Source: an uncultured Oscillospiraceae bacterium
GTDB lineage: Bacteria > Bacillota > Clostridia > Oscillospirales > Ruminococcaceae
Direction: 5' to 3'
Assembly: GCA_934465295.1 (NCBI GenBank)
Contig: CAKSKU010000010.1
Location: 22,981-86,980, forward strand
Length of the DNA: 64,000 nucleotides
This document shows positions 8,140 through 15,507 of this stretch, one piece after another. Made by a program: the position numbers and the translations under genes. The first letter of the stretch is position 1; each line of letters starts with the position of its first letter. The notes under the pieces are model-generated. The model saw only the letters and a list, made by a program, of their open reading frames with translations. It was not told where the DNA came from and did not search any database.

Positions 8140-8925
8140 ATGGATTTTGAATTCAAGGAAAAATATGATATCGGCGATATGCTGAACATTATGGCGATAC
8201 TCCGCTCCGAAAACGGCTGTCCATGGGACAAGGAGCAGGATCACCATTCTATCCGCAAGGACTTCATTGAGGAGGTCTACGAGGCTGTTGAAGCTATCGA
8301 TCTTGAAGATACGGAGCTGCTCCGTGAAGAGCTTGGCGATGTTCTTCTGCAGGTCGTTTTCCACTCGAGGATCGAGGAGGAAAAGGGCAGCTTTGACTTT
8401 GATGACGTTGTGAACGAGGTATGTCAGAAGCTCGTTATCCGTCACCCTCACGTTTTCGGCACCGTTAAGGTCAAGGACAGCACGGAGGTGCTTTCCAACT
8501 GGAACGATATCAAGCAGGAAACAAAGGGTCAGGAGACCTACACAGACACGCTCAGAAGCGTTTGCAGCACGCTCCCCGCTCTTATGAGGGCGCAGAAGCT
8601 CGGCACAAGGGCAAAACGTGCAGGCATGGACTTTGCAGGCGTTAACGAAGCTATTGATGCGCTTGAAGGCGAGATAGCAGAGCTTAAGGCTGCGATCGCA
8701 GACGGAACAAATATCGATGAGGAGATGGGCGATGTCCTTTTCTCGGCGGTAAATGTTTCAAGACTGCTTAAGATCGATGCGGAGGAAGCACTCACGAAAT
8801 CCTCGGACAAATTCGTTGACCGATTTGCAAAGACCGAGGAACTGGTAAGATGTGACGGGGCGGATATGCGCACCCTGAACATAGATGAGCTTGACGCTTA
8901 TTGGCGGAGGGCTAAAAAACAATAA
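8140..8925 (+). CDS. mazG: MazG family nucleoside triphosphate pyrophosphohydrolase
   Basis: This is a 261-residue house-cleaning enzyme with two tandem MazG domains (about 15-120 and 150-250). MAILRSENGCPWDKEQDH opens the first, and metal-binding EExxE...ExxD helices are visible (EEVYEAVEAI with EELGDVLLQVVFH; later EEMGDVLFSAVNV). It hydrolyses non-canonical or excess NTPs to NMP and pyrophosphate. The start at 8140 uses AAAGGA at 8123-8128; an upstream in-frame GTG at 8092 is possible but poorly supported. Gene order flippase-mazG-hup-rqcP resembles the yabM-yabN-hbs-yabO organisation of other Firmicutes. Confidence 0.93.
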   Translation: MDFEFKEKYDIGDMLNIMAILRSENGCPWDKEQDHHSIRKDFIEEVYEAVEAIDLEDTELLREELGDVLLQVVFHSRIEEEKGSFDFDDVVNEVCQKLVIRHPHVFGTVKVKDSTEVLSNWNDIKQETKGQETYTDTLRSVCSTLPALMRAQKLGTRAKRAGMDFAGVNEAIDALEGEIAELKAAIADGTNIDEEMGDVLFSAVNVSRLLKIDAEEALTKSSDKFVDRFAKTEELVRCDGADMRTLNIDELDAYWRRAKKQ

Positions 8926-8967
8926 TAATGGCGTGATCGCCACAAAAATTTATGGAGGTATAATGTT

Positions 8968-9243
8968 ATGACAAAGGCAGATTTAATCAATGCTATTGCT
9001 GAAAAGGCAGAATTTTCTAAGAAGGATTCCGAGAAGGCTCTCAATGCAGTGATCTCTTCCATCACAGACGCACTCGTTTCCGGCGACAAGGTTCAGATCG
9101 TTGGCTTCGGTACATTTGAGGTTCGTCAGAGAGACGCTAAGGAAGCTATCAACCCCAGAACTAAGGAAAAGATCCAGATCCCTGCAAAGAAGGCTCCTGC
9201 ATTCAAGGCAGGCAAGGCTCTCAAGGACGTTGTAAACAAGTAA
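8968..9243 (+). CDS. hup: HU family DNA-binding protein
   Basis: This 91-residue nucleoid-associated protein forms a DNA-bending dimer. The whole chain fits HU: N-terminal MTKADLINAIAEKAEFSKKD, the GFGTFEVRQR motif, the intercalating-arm region AINPRTKEKIQIPA and KKAPAFKAGKALKD. A strong GGAGG site precedes the ATG. It follows mazG by 42 bases containing a small TGGCG/CGCCA hairpin and may have its own promoter, because HU is normally far more abundant than MazG. Confidence 0.97.
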   Translation: MTKADLINAIAEKAEFSKKDSEKALNAVISSITDALVSGDKVQIVGFGTFEVRQRDAKEAINPRTKEKIQIPAKKAPAFKAGKALKDVVNK

Positions 9244-9281
9244 TTGTTCCGAACTCAGGGAATTTGTTATCTGTACTTTTC

Positions 9282-9312
9282 GGCAGCTGCTCTTGTGGGG
9301 CGGCTGCCTTTT
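9282..9312 (+). terminator. Possible weak terminator or attenuator between hup and rqcP
   Basis: GGCAGC at 9282-9287 pairs with GCTGCC at 9303-9308, followed by TTTTG. The stem is short, so partial termination that lowers rqcP expression relative to hup is as likely as full termination. Confidence 0.4.
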
Positions 9313-9332
9313 GCATTAAAGGAGGAACAGCT

Positions 9333-9578
9333 ATGAGACTTGACAAATATCTGAAAGTAACAAGGCTTATAAAGCGCAGAACGGTCGCAAATGAAGCCTG
9401 TGACGCCGATAAGATCGTTGTGAACGGAAAGGCAGCCCGTGCCTCCTACGACGTAAAGGTCGGCGACATAATCGAAATAAATATGGGACAGAAGCCGCTC
9501 AAAGTGAAGGTGCTGAACGTCACCGAGTATGCGACGAAGGAAAATGCAGCTGACAACTATGTCGTTGTGGAGGGCTGA
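9333..9578 (+). CDS. rqcP: RqcP (YabO), S4-domain ribosome quality-control factor
   Basis: This is an 81-residue protein that is essentially one S4 RNA-binding domain (MRLDKYLKVTRLIKRRTVAN, then KIVVNGKAARASYDVKVGD). Members of this family (YabO/RqcP, HslR-related) bind the obstructed 50S subunit with RqcH and help poly-alanine tailing of stalled nascent chains. The start at 9333 has a consensus AAAGGAGG at 9318-9325. It is placed just after hup, as in Bacillus, and 3 bases before a tiny unknown gene. Confidence 0.92.
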   Translation: MRLDKYLKVTRLIKRRTVANEACDADKIVVNGKAARASYDVKVGDIIEINMGQKPLKVKVLNVTEYATKENAADNYVVVEG

Positions 9579-9581
9579 CAG

Positions 9582-9752
9582 ATGGAGTACCGTTATAGGG
9601 TCGGCATGATCGACGGCGACTATGCACACCTTTACAGAACAGACGACGGCAGCAATGACGAGATAACCGTAGCAATGGCTCTCCTGCCCGAGGATATCAC
9701 CGAAGGCTGCGAGCTTTTGTGGAAGGACTTGCAGTACAGCATTATTGAGTGA
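9582..9752 (+). CDS. Tiny uncharacterised protein (56 aa)
   Basis: A complete 56-codon ORF starts 3 bases after the rqcP stop codon, with GGAG overlapping the rqcP 3' end, so translation is likely coupled. The product is acidic: a short beta-strand-rich start (MEYRYRVGMIDGDYAHLYRT) is followed by ALLPEDITEGCELLW. The pattern xxDGDYAxL...LLPExxxEG loosely recalls the small DUF3006 family, but this is weak. No membrane segment or cofactor motif is seen. An R1 element starts directly after its stop codon. Confidence 0.6.
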   Translation: MEYRYRVGMIDGDYAHLYRTDDGSNDEITVAMALLPEDITEGCELLWKDLQYSIIE

Positions 9753-10155
9753 CGCGAAGCCAAATAGCTGGTCATGCTAAACTTAGCACGCTGAGCACAG
9801 CTTGCGAGGGGTCAAGGGGGCGAGGAGCCCCATTGTCGCTCTCCGCAGAGAGCGAAATCCCCTAAACTAACAGCGCAACGTCAGTTGCAATAGCGTAATC
9901 AGTAACAAATAAAAAAGGCGCAATTCACACAAAAAAGGTAAAACGAACTATGATAAACACAGTTCCGTAAACCTAAAAAATGTGAATTGCGCCATTCTGT
10001 TTTCTTAAACAAACTATCCTTGAAACCAAAATCCACGAACGCAGTGAGCGGATCTTGGCTTCAACGCAGTATGAACAAATACTTCAACGCCGCATGAACA
10101 AATACTTCAACACAGTATGAACAGCAGTAGCCACACCAAGCCAAGCAAATAAATA
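9753..10155. repeat. R1 palindromic element, half copy B
   Basis: This 0.4-kb left arm of the R1 family begins directly at the stop codon of the 56-aa gene and ends about 5 bases before the stop codon of yqeG, filling a convergent gap. It contains the CGCTCTCCGCAGAGAGCG block, one complete GGCGCAATTCACA...TGTGAATTGCGCC hairpin (9917-9993), and part of the core. The right arm is missing. In its place is a 23-bp unit repeated three times in tandem (10059-10127, CTTCAACGCAGTATGAACAA and variants) that occurs once in the core of other copies. No 7-bp array is present at either edge. Confidence 0.8.
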
Positions 10156-10159
10156 CCAC

Positions 10160-10648
10160 TTAACTTTCAAATCGTCTCGGTCGGAACGGCGTTTCGAGCG
10201 TCCTCTTTACCCTGAACCAGAAGCTTGTTTCAAATTCTATCGGCTGAACGAATATCGACCTTATCCCCGAGAGGTTTGCGCCGAGGATATCCGTGAAGAT
10301 CTGATCGCCTATTGCGCAGGTCTCTTTTCGTTTCACGCCGAGCCGCCTCATCGCTTCCTTCATTCCCTTCGGGAGCGGCTTTCTGCCCTCGGGAACAAAG
10401 TCAAGTCCCAGTCTTTCGGCAAACGGTGCGACCCTCGGAGGGTGGTTGTTCGACACGATGATGAGCCTTATCCCCTCGCCTTTCACGGCGGCGAGCCATT
10501 CGTCTATGCCCTCTATCGGCGTGGGATTGTTATGCGTTGTGAGCGTATTGTCAACGTCAAGTATCACCGCTTTGATGCCCATTTCCGTCAGCGTCTGCGG
10601 CGGTATATCCAATATGCTTTTATATGCTTTGGTCGGTCTGAACAGCAT
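10160..10648 (-). CDS. yqeG: YqeG family HAD-type phosphatase
   Basis: This 162-residue protein of the HAD superfamily (class IIIA, YqeG/GEP4-like) shows catalytic DxD in VILDVDNTLTTHNNP, motif II in LIIVSNN, and motif IV in CAIGDQIFTDILGAN. Mitochondrial GEP4 dephosphorylates phosphatidylglycerophosphate; the bacterial YqeG substrate is not firmly established. N-terminal MLFRPTKAYKSILDI is family-typical. GGAGAAAG precedes the ATG. It is transcribed alone, with a copy of the R2 hairpin repeat in its leader. Confidence 0.9.
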   Translation of the reverse strand: MLFRPTKAYKSILDIPPQTLTEMGIKAVILDVDNTLTTHNNPTPIEGIDEWLAAVKGEGIRLIIVSNNHPPRVAPFAERLGLDFVPEGRKPLPKGMKEAMRRLGVKRKETCAIGDQIFTDILGANLSGIRSIFVQPIEFETSFWFRVKRTLETPFRPRRFES

Positions 10649-10682
10649 TTCTTCTTTCTCCTAATACTGATCTCTAATGAAT

Positions 10683-10761
10683 GTGTAGACAAAAAATCGG
10701 CGCAAAATCCATTTAAACCTGTTTTTAACAGCTACGAGATTTTGCTTGATTTTTTGTACAC
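10683..10761. repeat. R2 hairpin repeat, copy a
   Basis: A 79-bp inverted-repeat element in the yqeG leader. The outer stem is ACAAAAAATC / GATTTTTTGT, the inner stem AAAATC / GATTTT, and the loop carries CTGTT-NNN-AACAG. It is almost identical to copy b at 50281-50359 and shares its loop with copy c at 50499-50567. Relative to yqeG transcription it has the orientation of copies b and c read on the + strand. Confidence 0.75.
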
Positions 10762-10789
10762 ATTCCGATTAAATATTTGTATACAAAAT

Positions 10790-10824
10790 AAGAACGGCGA
10801 CAGTTTGACCCTGCCGCCGTTCTT
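10790..10824 (-). terminator. Rho-independent terminator of rpsU
   Basis: A perfect 10-bp stem AAGAACGGCG / CGCCGTTCTT, followed on the - strand by ATTTTGTA. It lies 18 bases beyond the rpsU stop codon. Confidence 0.8.
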
Positions 10825-10842
10825 GACTAAAGCGATAAATTA

Positions 10843-11016
10843 TTAATATTTACGCTTACGAGCAGCTTCGGACTTCTTCTTACGCTTTACCGAAGGCTTC
10901 TCATAGTGTTCTCTTTTACGAACTTCAGCGATAACGCCGTCCTTAGCACAGCTTCTCTTAAAACGCTTAAGAGCAGTTTCCAAGGATTCGTTCTTACCAA
11001 CACGAATTTCTGCCAA
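10843..11016 (-). CDS. rpsU: Ribosomal protein S21
   Basis: This 57-residue, very basic small-subunit protein matches bS21 along its length (EIRVGKNESLETALKRFKR, then a Lys/Arg-rich tail ending ARKRKY). The start is taken as TTG at 11016 because AAGGGAGGG lies 7 bases upstream and gives the usual S21 N-terminus MAEIRV; a longer frame from 11040 would begin inside the Shine-Dalgarno. It has its own promoter and terminator. Confidence 0.95.
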   Translation of the reverse strand: MAEIRVGKNESLETALKRFKRSCAKDGVIAEVRKREHYEKPSVKRKKKSEAARKRKY

Positions 11017-11072
11017 TTTTATTCCCTCCCTTTGCCACACAGGCAGAGGATGATATAAGATATAACTACATT

Positions 11073-11101
11073 ATTATACAATATAAATCCCGAATTGTCA
11101 A
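11073..11101 (-). promoter_or_regulatory. Promoter of rpsU
   Basis: On the - strand, TTGACA (11101-11096) and TATAAT (11078-11073) are separated by 17 bases: a full consensus sigma-A promoter, fitting a ribosomal protein gene. Confidence 0.85.
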
Positions 11102-11164
11102 GGGTTATCCGAAAAATTCTGCACAAATTTGACGTGATTTTTTGTAAACAATGAGCTAATATGC

Positions 11165-13606
11165 TTACTTTGCAACGATATTTACTATCCTGCCCTTGAC
11201 GTAGATCTCCTTGACGATGTTCTTACCGTCGAGGAAAGCCTTGACCTCGGGCTGTTCCTTAGCCTTTGCAAGAGCGGAGTCCTGCTCCTCGTCAACACCT
11301 ACTGTTATCTTGCCCCTGAGCTTGCCGTTGATCTGGACTGCGATCTCGATGGTATCTACTTCGAGTTCCTTTTCGTCATAGGTCGGCCATGCTTCGTAGG
11401 CAATGGTCTTATCGTGACCGAGCCTGCTCCACATTTCCTCGCAGACGTGCGGAGTTACGGGAGAAAGAAGCTTTATAACTCCCTCTGCGTACTCCTTGGG
11501 GCATTTTCCTGCCTTATATGCGGCATTCATAAATATCATGAGCTGGCTGATAGCGGTATTGAAGGCGAGTGCCTCGAAGTCATCGGTGACCTTTTTGACG
11601 GTCTGGTGGTAAACTCTTGTGAGAGCGCCGTCATTGTCATCGGTGAGGTTTGCAGGCTCGGTGAAGAAATTCCATACTCTTGTGATGAACTTCTTTGCGC
11701 CCTCGACACCTGCGCTGCTCCACGGCTTGGATACTTCGAGCGGTCCCATGAACATTTCATAAAGACGGAGTGTATCTGCGCCGTAATCTCTTACGATATC
11801 GCTCGGGTTAACGACAAATTCGGGGAATCTCTTACCCATTTTGATACCGTTTTCGCCGAGGATCATACCCTGATGTACGAGCTTTTTAAATGGCTCCTTT
11901 GTCGGTGCAAGTCCCTTATCGTAAAGATATCTGTTCCAGATACGGGAATACATAAGATGACCGACTGCGTGTTCGGGTCCGCCGATATAGAGGTCAACGG
12001 GCATCCAGTGCTTCAGAAGCTCCTGATCCGCAAACTCTTTATCGTTATTGGGATCGATATATCTGAAATAGTACCAGCTTGAACCTGCCGAACCGGGCAT
12101 TGTGGAGGTCTCTCTTGTACCCTTTATGCCGTTCTTATCATATTTTTTCCACTCGACAGCATTTTCAAGAGGTGCTTTGCCGTTCTTGCCCTTATAATCC
12201 TCAAGCTCGGGGAGAATGAGCGGAAGCTCCTCATCGTCAAGGACATGTATCTTGCCGTCCTCGGTATGAACGACGGGAACAGGCTCGCCCCAGTAACGCT
12301 GACGTGCGAATATCCATTCTCTGAAATGATAATTTGTCGTGCGCTTTGCAACGCCCATTTTTTCAAGCTTGCAGGTGATGGCTTCCTTTGCTTCCTCAAC
12401 GGTAAGACCGGTAAATTCCTCGGAGTTTATGAGCTTATAGCCCTTGCCGAGATAGTCGCCCTTTTCAAAGGCTTTTTCGGAAACATCGACATGACCGAGC
12501 TTTTCATCGCCGTCGATGACCTGTATCATATCGATATTGTGTGCGACAGCATATTCAAAGTCACGCTGGTCGTGTGACGGAACAGCCATAACTGCACCCG
12601 TGCCGTAGCTTGCAAGAACGAAGTCGCCGATGAACATTCTGACTTCCTTGCCGTTCACGGGGTTGATGCAGGTAACGCCCTTAAGCTCGCAGCCCGACTT
12701 GGTCTTATTGAGCTCGGTACGATCCATATCGTTCTTTTTGAGCGTTTCATCGATATAAGCCTGAACCTCGTCCTTATTGGTGATGCGGGGCATAAGCAAC
12801 TTGACGATATCTCCGTCGGGGGCAAGCACCATAAATGTGATGCCGTAGATGGTTTCGATACAGGTGGTATAGATGCTGAATTCTCCGCCGCCTACGATAT
12901 CGAACTTTACCTCAACGCCTGTGGACTTGCCTATCCAGTTGCGCTGCATCGATTTTGTGGATTCGGGCCAGTCGATCTCATCAAGACCCTCCAGAAGCTT
13001 TTCGGCAAAGGCAGGCTGATCTATTACCCACTGCTTCATATTTTTTCTGACAACGGGATAGCCTCCTCGCTCGGACTTTCCGTCAATGACCTCATCGTTG
13101 GAAAGCACCGTTCCAAGCTCCTCGCACCAGTTTACGGGCATATCGACATACTTTGCATAGCCGTCAAGGTAGAGCTGCTTGAAGATCCACTGTGTCCATT
13201 TATAGAATTTCGGATCGGAGGTCGCGATCATTTTTGACCAGTCATAGTCAAAGCCAAGCTCTTTGAGCTGCTTTGAGAATGTTTTTATATTTTCCTGCGT
13301 AAAGCCGTTCGGGTGATTGCCCGTTGTTACGGCATACTGCTCTGCCGGAAGACCGAATGAGTCGTATCCCATTGGGTGAAGAACGTTGTAGCCCTGCATT
13401 CTTTTCATACGGGAAACGATATCAGTTGCGGTATAGCCTTCGGGGTGTCCTGCATGAAGACCAACGCCCGAGGGGTACGGGAACATATCGAGAACATAAT
13501 ATTTCGGTTTGGAGAAGTCCCATACATCTGTCTTGAAGCACTCATTCTCCTCCCAGTATTTCTGCCACTTTTTTTCGATCGAGGCAAAGTCATAGCGTTC
13601 TGCCAT
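11165..13606 (-). CDS. leuS: Leucyl-tRNA synthetase
   Basis: This 813-residue class Ia synthetase charges tRNA-Leu. HIGH-type motif: PYPSGVGLHAGHPEGYTATD (HAGH about 51-54). The CP1 editing domain is present (about 220-400, including the conserved GTGAVMAVPSHDQRD segment), followed by RYWGEPVPV and the C-terminal anticodon-binding domain. The second signature, usually KMSKS, reads KMGKR near residue 590 (NGIKMGKRFPEFVVNPSDIV). It is the last gene of a long - strand run, 24 bases after rsfS. No T-box leader is seen directly upstream. Confidence 0.97.
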   Translation of the reverse strand: MAERYDFASIEKKWQKYWEENECFKTDVWDFSKPKYYVLDMFPYPSGVGLHAGHPEGYTATDIVSRMKRMQGYNVLHPMGYDSFGLPAEQYAVTTGNHPNGFTQENIKTFSKQLKELGFDYDWSKMIATSDPKFYKWTQWIFKQLYLDGYAKYVDMPVNWCEELGTVLSNDEVIDGKSERGGYPVVRKNMKQWVIDQPAFAEKLLEGLDEIDWPESTKSMQRNWIGKSTGVEVKFDIVGGGEFSIYTTCIETIYGITFMVLAPDGDIVKLLMPRITNKDEVQAYIDETLKKNDMDRTELNKTKSGCELKGVTCINPVNGKEVRMFIGDFVLASYGTGAVMAVPSHDQRDFEYAVAHNIDMIQVIDGDEKLGHVDVSEKAFEKGDYLGKGYKLINSEEFTGLTVEEAKEAITCKLEKMGVAKRTTNYHFREWIFARQRYWGEPVPVVHTEDGKIHVLDDEELPLILPELEDYKGKNGKAPLENAVEWKKYDKNGIKGTRETSTMPGSAGSSWYYFRYIDPNNDKEFADQELLKHWMPVDLYIGGPEHAVGHLMYSRIWNRYLYDKGLAPTKEPFKKLVHQGMILGENGIKMGKRFPEFVVNPSDIVRDYGADTLRLYEMFMGPLEVSKPWSSAGVEGAKKFITRVWNFFTEPANLTDDNDGALTRVYHQTVKKVTDDFEALAFNTAISQLMIFMNAAYKAGKCPKEYAEGVIKLLSPVTPHVCEEMWSRLGHDKTIAYEAWPTYDEKELEVDTIEIAVQINGKLRGKITVGVDEEQDSALAKAKEQPEVKAFLDGKNIVKEIYVKGRIVNIVAK

Positions 13607-13630
13607 TTATATCAATCCTTTTCAAAAATA

Positions 13631-13993
13631 TTACTTTATCCAAGCGGAAATGTCAACTTCCTCGCCGTCCGCCCAAAGTCTTTCAAGATTGTAGAAATCT
13701 CTCTGATCTCTTGAAAAAACGTGTACGATGATATCCGAATAATCGAGGATTATCCAGTTTGAGCCGTTGTTGCCCTGAACGCTGTGCGGCTGGATCCCCT
13801 GCTCGCTGAGCTTGAAGTCAACTTCATCGGCGAGCGCTCTCGTCTGAGTGGAGTTCGTACCGTCCGCAATAACGAAATAGTCGGCAAGAATGGAGATATC
13901 CCCGATCTTTATTACCTTTATATCTTCTGCCTTTTTGCTGTCAAGCGCCTTAACGGCGATCTCAAGTATCTGCTGATGTGTAAGCTCTGCCAT
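13631..13993 (-). CDS. rsfS: Ribosome silencing factor RsfS
   Basis: A 120-residue RsfS/Iojap (YbeB/YqeL) protein that binds uL14 on the 50S subunit and blocks subunit joining under nutrient limitation. Family motifs are clear: ISILADYFVIADGTNSTQ, SNWIILDYSDIIVHVF and RDFYNLERLWADGE. The start at 13993 has CGGAGGAA upstream; a longer frame from 14044 would overlap yqeK heavily. Its start lies one base after the yqeK stop codon, in the classical nadD-yqeK-rsfS order. Confidence 0.95.
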   Translation of the reverse strand: MAELTHQQILEIAVKALDSKKAEDIKVIKIGDISILADYFVIADGTNSTQTRALADEVDFKLSEQGIQPHSVQGNNGSNWIILDYSDIIVHVFSRDQRDFYNLERLWADGEEVDISAWIK

Positions 13994-13994
13994 C

Positions 13995-14579
13995 TTATTC
14001 CTCCGTTTTTCTGCAAATTTCAGTATAATAATTGTAAGCTTCAAGCGTCTGTGTCGGGATAAGCGAACCCTTTTCCATGACCTCGCTTATCGAGTGCTTT
14101 ACAGCTTCGAGTATTGATTTTTTAATATCGTCAAAAGCCATTTTTCGGAACTTTTCGACGTCCTTGAAGCTTCGTTCGACCGAAACGAGGTCAGCCATAT
14201 AGACTATCTCTTCAAGCTCGCTCATTTCCGCTCTGCCCGTTGTGTGGTAGCGTATGGAGTTGAGGAAGTCCTCACTTGTAAACCCGAACACTGTTTCGGC
14301 GTAATATGCACCTGCGACTGCGTGGTAGAGTGCAGGCGTTTTCAGCTCGGCTTCGCAGACGTTCCTGCGTGATTTTTTCACCATTGCAAGCTGTTCAGCC
14401 TGCGGAAGCTCCTTGCAGCAGTCGTGAACCAGTCCTGCCGTATAAGCCTCGTTCGGGTCTTTGTAGCCGTGCGCTTCGGCAAGCTTTTTCGCCATATCGG
14501 CAACGTTCATACTGTGCGTAAAGCGTTTTTTTGAAAGCTTTATGCTTAAAATATCGGTAAGCTCCGCATCGGAATACAT
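13995..14579 (-). CDS. yqeK: YqeK, HD-domain diadenosine tetraphosphatase
   Basis: This 194-residue HD-fold metal phosphohydrolase has metal ligands in RFTHSMNVADMAKKLAEAHG, the HD pair in AGLVHDCCKE, and a later IRYHTTGRAEMSELEEIVYM segment typical of YqeK. Members hydrolyse Ap4A symmetrically to two ADP. It sits between nadD (4-base gap) and rsfS (1-base gap), so the three are probably co-translated. Confidence 0.94.
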   Translation of the reverse strand: MYSDAELTDILSIKLSKKRFTHSMNVADMAKKLAEAHGYKDPNEAYTAGLVHDCCKELPQAEQLAMVKKSRRNVCEAELKTPALYHAVAGAYYAETVFGFTSEDFLNSIRYHTTGRAEMSELEEIVYMADLVSVERSFKDVEKFRKMAFDDIKKSILEAVKHSISEVMEKGSLIPTQTLEAYNYYTEICRKTEE

Positions 14580-14583
14580 TTTA

Positions 14584-15204
14584 TCAGTCCTTTATTCGTT
14601 CGTAAATGCGATTTTCCTCTATATATTCTACTACATTTTTATCCATATAGCAAGATAAATCGCAATTTTTTATAATTTTTTCACGAATTTCCGATGAAGA
14701 AAGCTCAAACGCCGTGATCTCCGTGACGATGACCTTTCCGAATCGTGAAAGCTGCGCAGCCTTTTCCCGAAGCCGTTCAATATCGCTGCCGCCGTCCTCC
14801 CTTGAAGCCGCAATGACCGTACACATTTTCAGAATGTCCTGCCATTTGTGCCATTTATCGAATGAGAGCAGCATATCGCTGCCCATTATGAAGAAAAGCT
14901 CATCTTCGGGGAATTCTTTGCGGAAATGCTCCACCGTGTTCACGGAATAGCTCACCTCGGACTGCGACAGCTCCCAGCCGCTCACCGTCACATACGGCAG
15001 CTTTGCAAATGCGAGCCTGCACATTTCCAGTCGGTCTTTTCCGTCTGCGACAAAGCCTGCGCTGTCCTTTTTGAACGGCGAAATGAATGTCGGAATGACG
15101 TAGACCCGATCAATGCCGTTCTTTTCCGCCGTTTCCTTAACAAGATTGACGTGACCGTTGTGGACGGGGTTGAAGCTTCCGCCGAATAACGCAATTCTGC
15201 TCAT
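14584..15204 (-). CDS. nadD: Nicotinate-nucleotide adenylyltransferase
   Basis: This 206-residue enzyme adenylates nicotinate mononucleotide to deamido-NAD in NAD biosynthesis. The nucleotidyltransferase motif is at the N-terminus (ALFGGSFNPVHNGHVNL), with FFIMGSDMLLSFDKWHKW in the middle and the C-terminal SSSEIREKI signature. The gene is directly followed by yqeK and preceded by the RNA-binding yhbY (1-base gap), the standard Firmicute order. Confidence 0.96.
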   Translation of the reverse strand: MSRIALFGGSFNPVHNGHVNLVKETAEKNGIDRVYVIPTFISPFKKDSAGFVADGKDRLEMCRLAFAKLPYVTVSGWELSQSEVSYSVNTVEHFRKEFPEDELFFIMGSDMLLSFDKWHKWQDILKMCTVIAASREDGGSDIERLREKAAQLSRFGKVIVTEITAFELSSSEIREKIIKNCDLSCYMDKNVVEYIEENRIYERIKD

Positions 15205-15205
15205 A

Positions 15206-15493
15206 TCAGAACTTTATCTTCGGGTTCTGCGGATTGCGCTTGAAAAGGACTATCTTGTTTCCGATGACCTGAACGACCTCGGACTTGGTCTTTTCCGCAA
15301 GCTCCGCAGCAGCCTCCGCAGGGGAAAGCATTGCGCCCTCGAGGACCTTCATCTTTATTATCTCTCTTGCTTTGAGTGCATCACTGACCTGAATAACGAG
15401 TGTGTCAACGATGCCGTTTTTGCCGACCTGCAAGATCGTATCTTCTGTGCTTGCGATACTTTTAAGTGCCGCTCTCTGTTTGCTTGTAAGCAT
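15206..15493 (-). CDS. yhbY: YhbY family RNA-binding protein (CRM domain)
   Basis: A 95-residue single CRM domain protein associated with 50S precursors. It begins MLTSKQRAALKSIAS and has the glycine loop LQVGKNGI and a closing VVQVIGNKIVLFKRN. The start at 15493 uses AAGAGGAAA; an alternative ATG at 15511 overlaps the upstream stop as ATGA but lacks a good ribosome-binding site. It is placed before nadD as in Bacillus (yqeI-nadD). Confidence 0.92.
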   Translation of the reverse strand: MLTSKQRAALKSIASTEDTILQVGKNGIVDTLVIQVSDALKAREIIKMKVLEGAMLSPAEAAAELAEKTKSEVVQVIGNKIVLFKRNPQNPKIKF

Positions 15494-15507
15494 AATTTTT
15501 TCCTCTT

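Noticed and set aside
10442..10846. A 134-codon + strand ORF across the yqeG start and R2 copy a.
   Set aside because: It is antisense to yqeG and gains its end from the R2 repeat; no start signal or family similarity.
13607..13630. T-box leader for leuS.
   Set aside because: Only 24 bases separate leuS from rsfS and no T-box sequence is seen.
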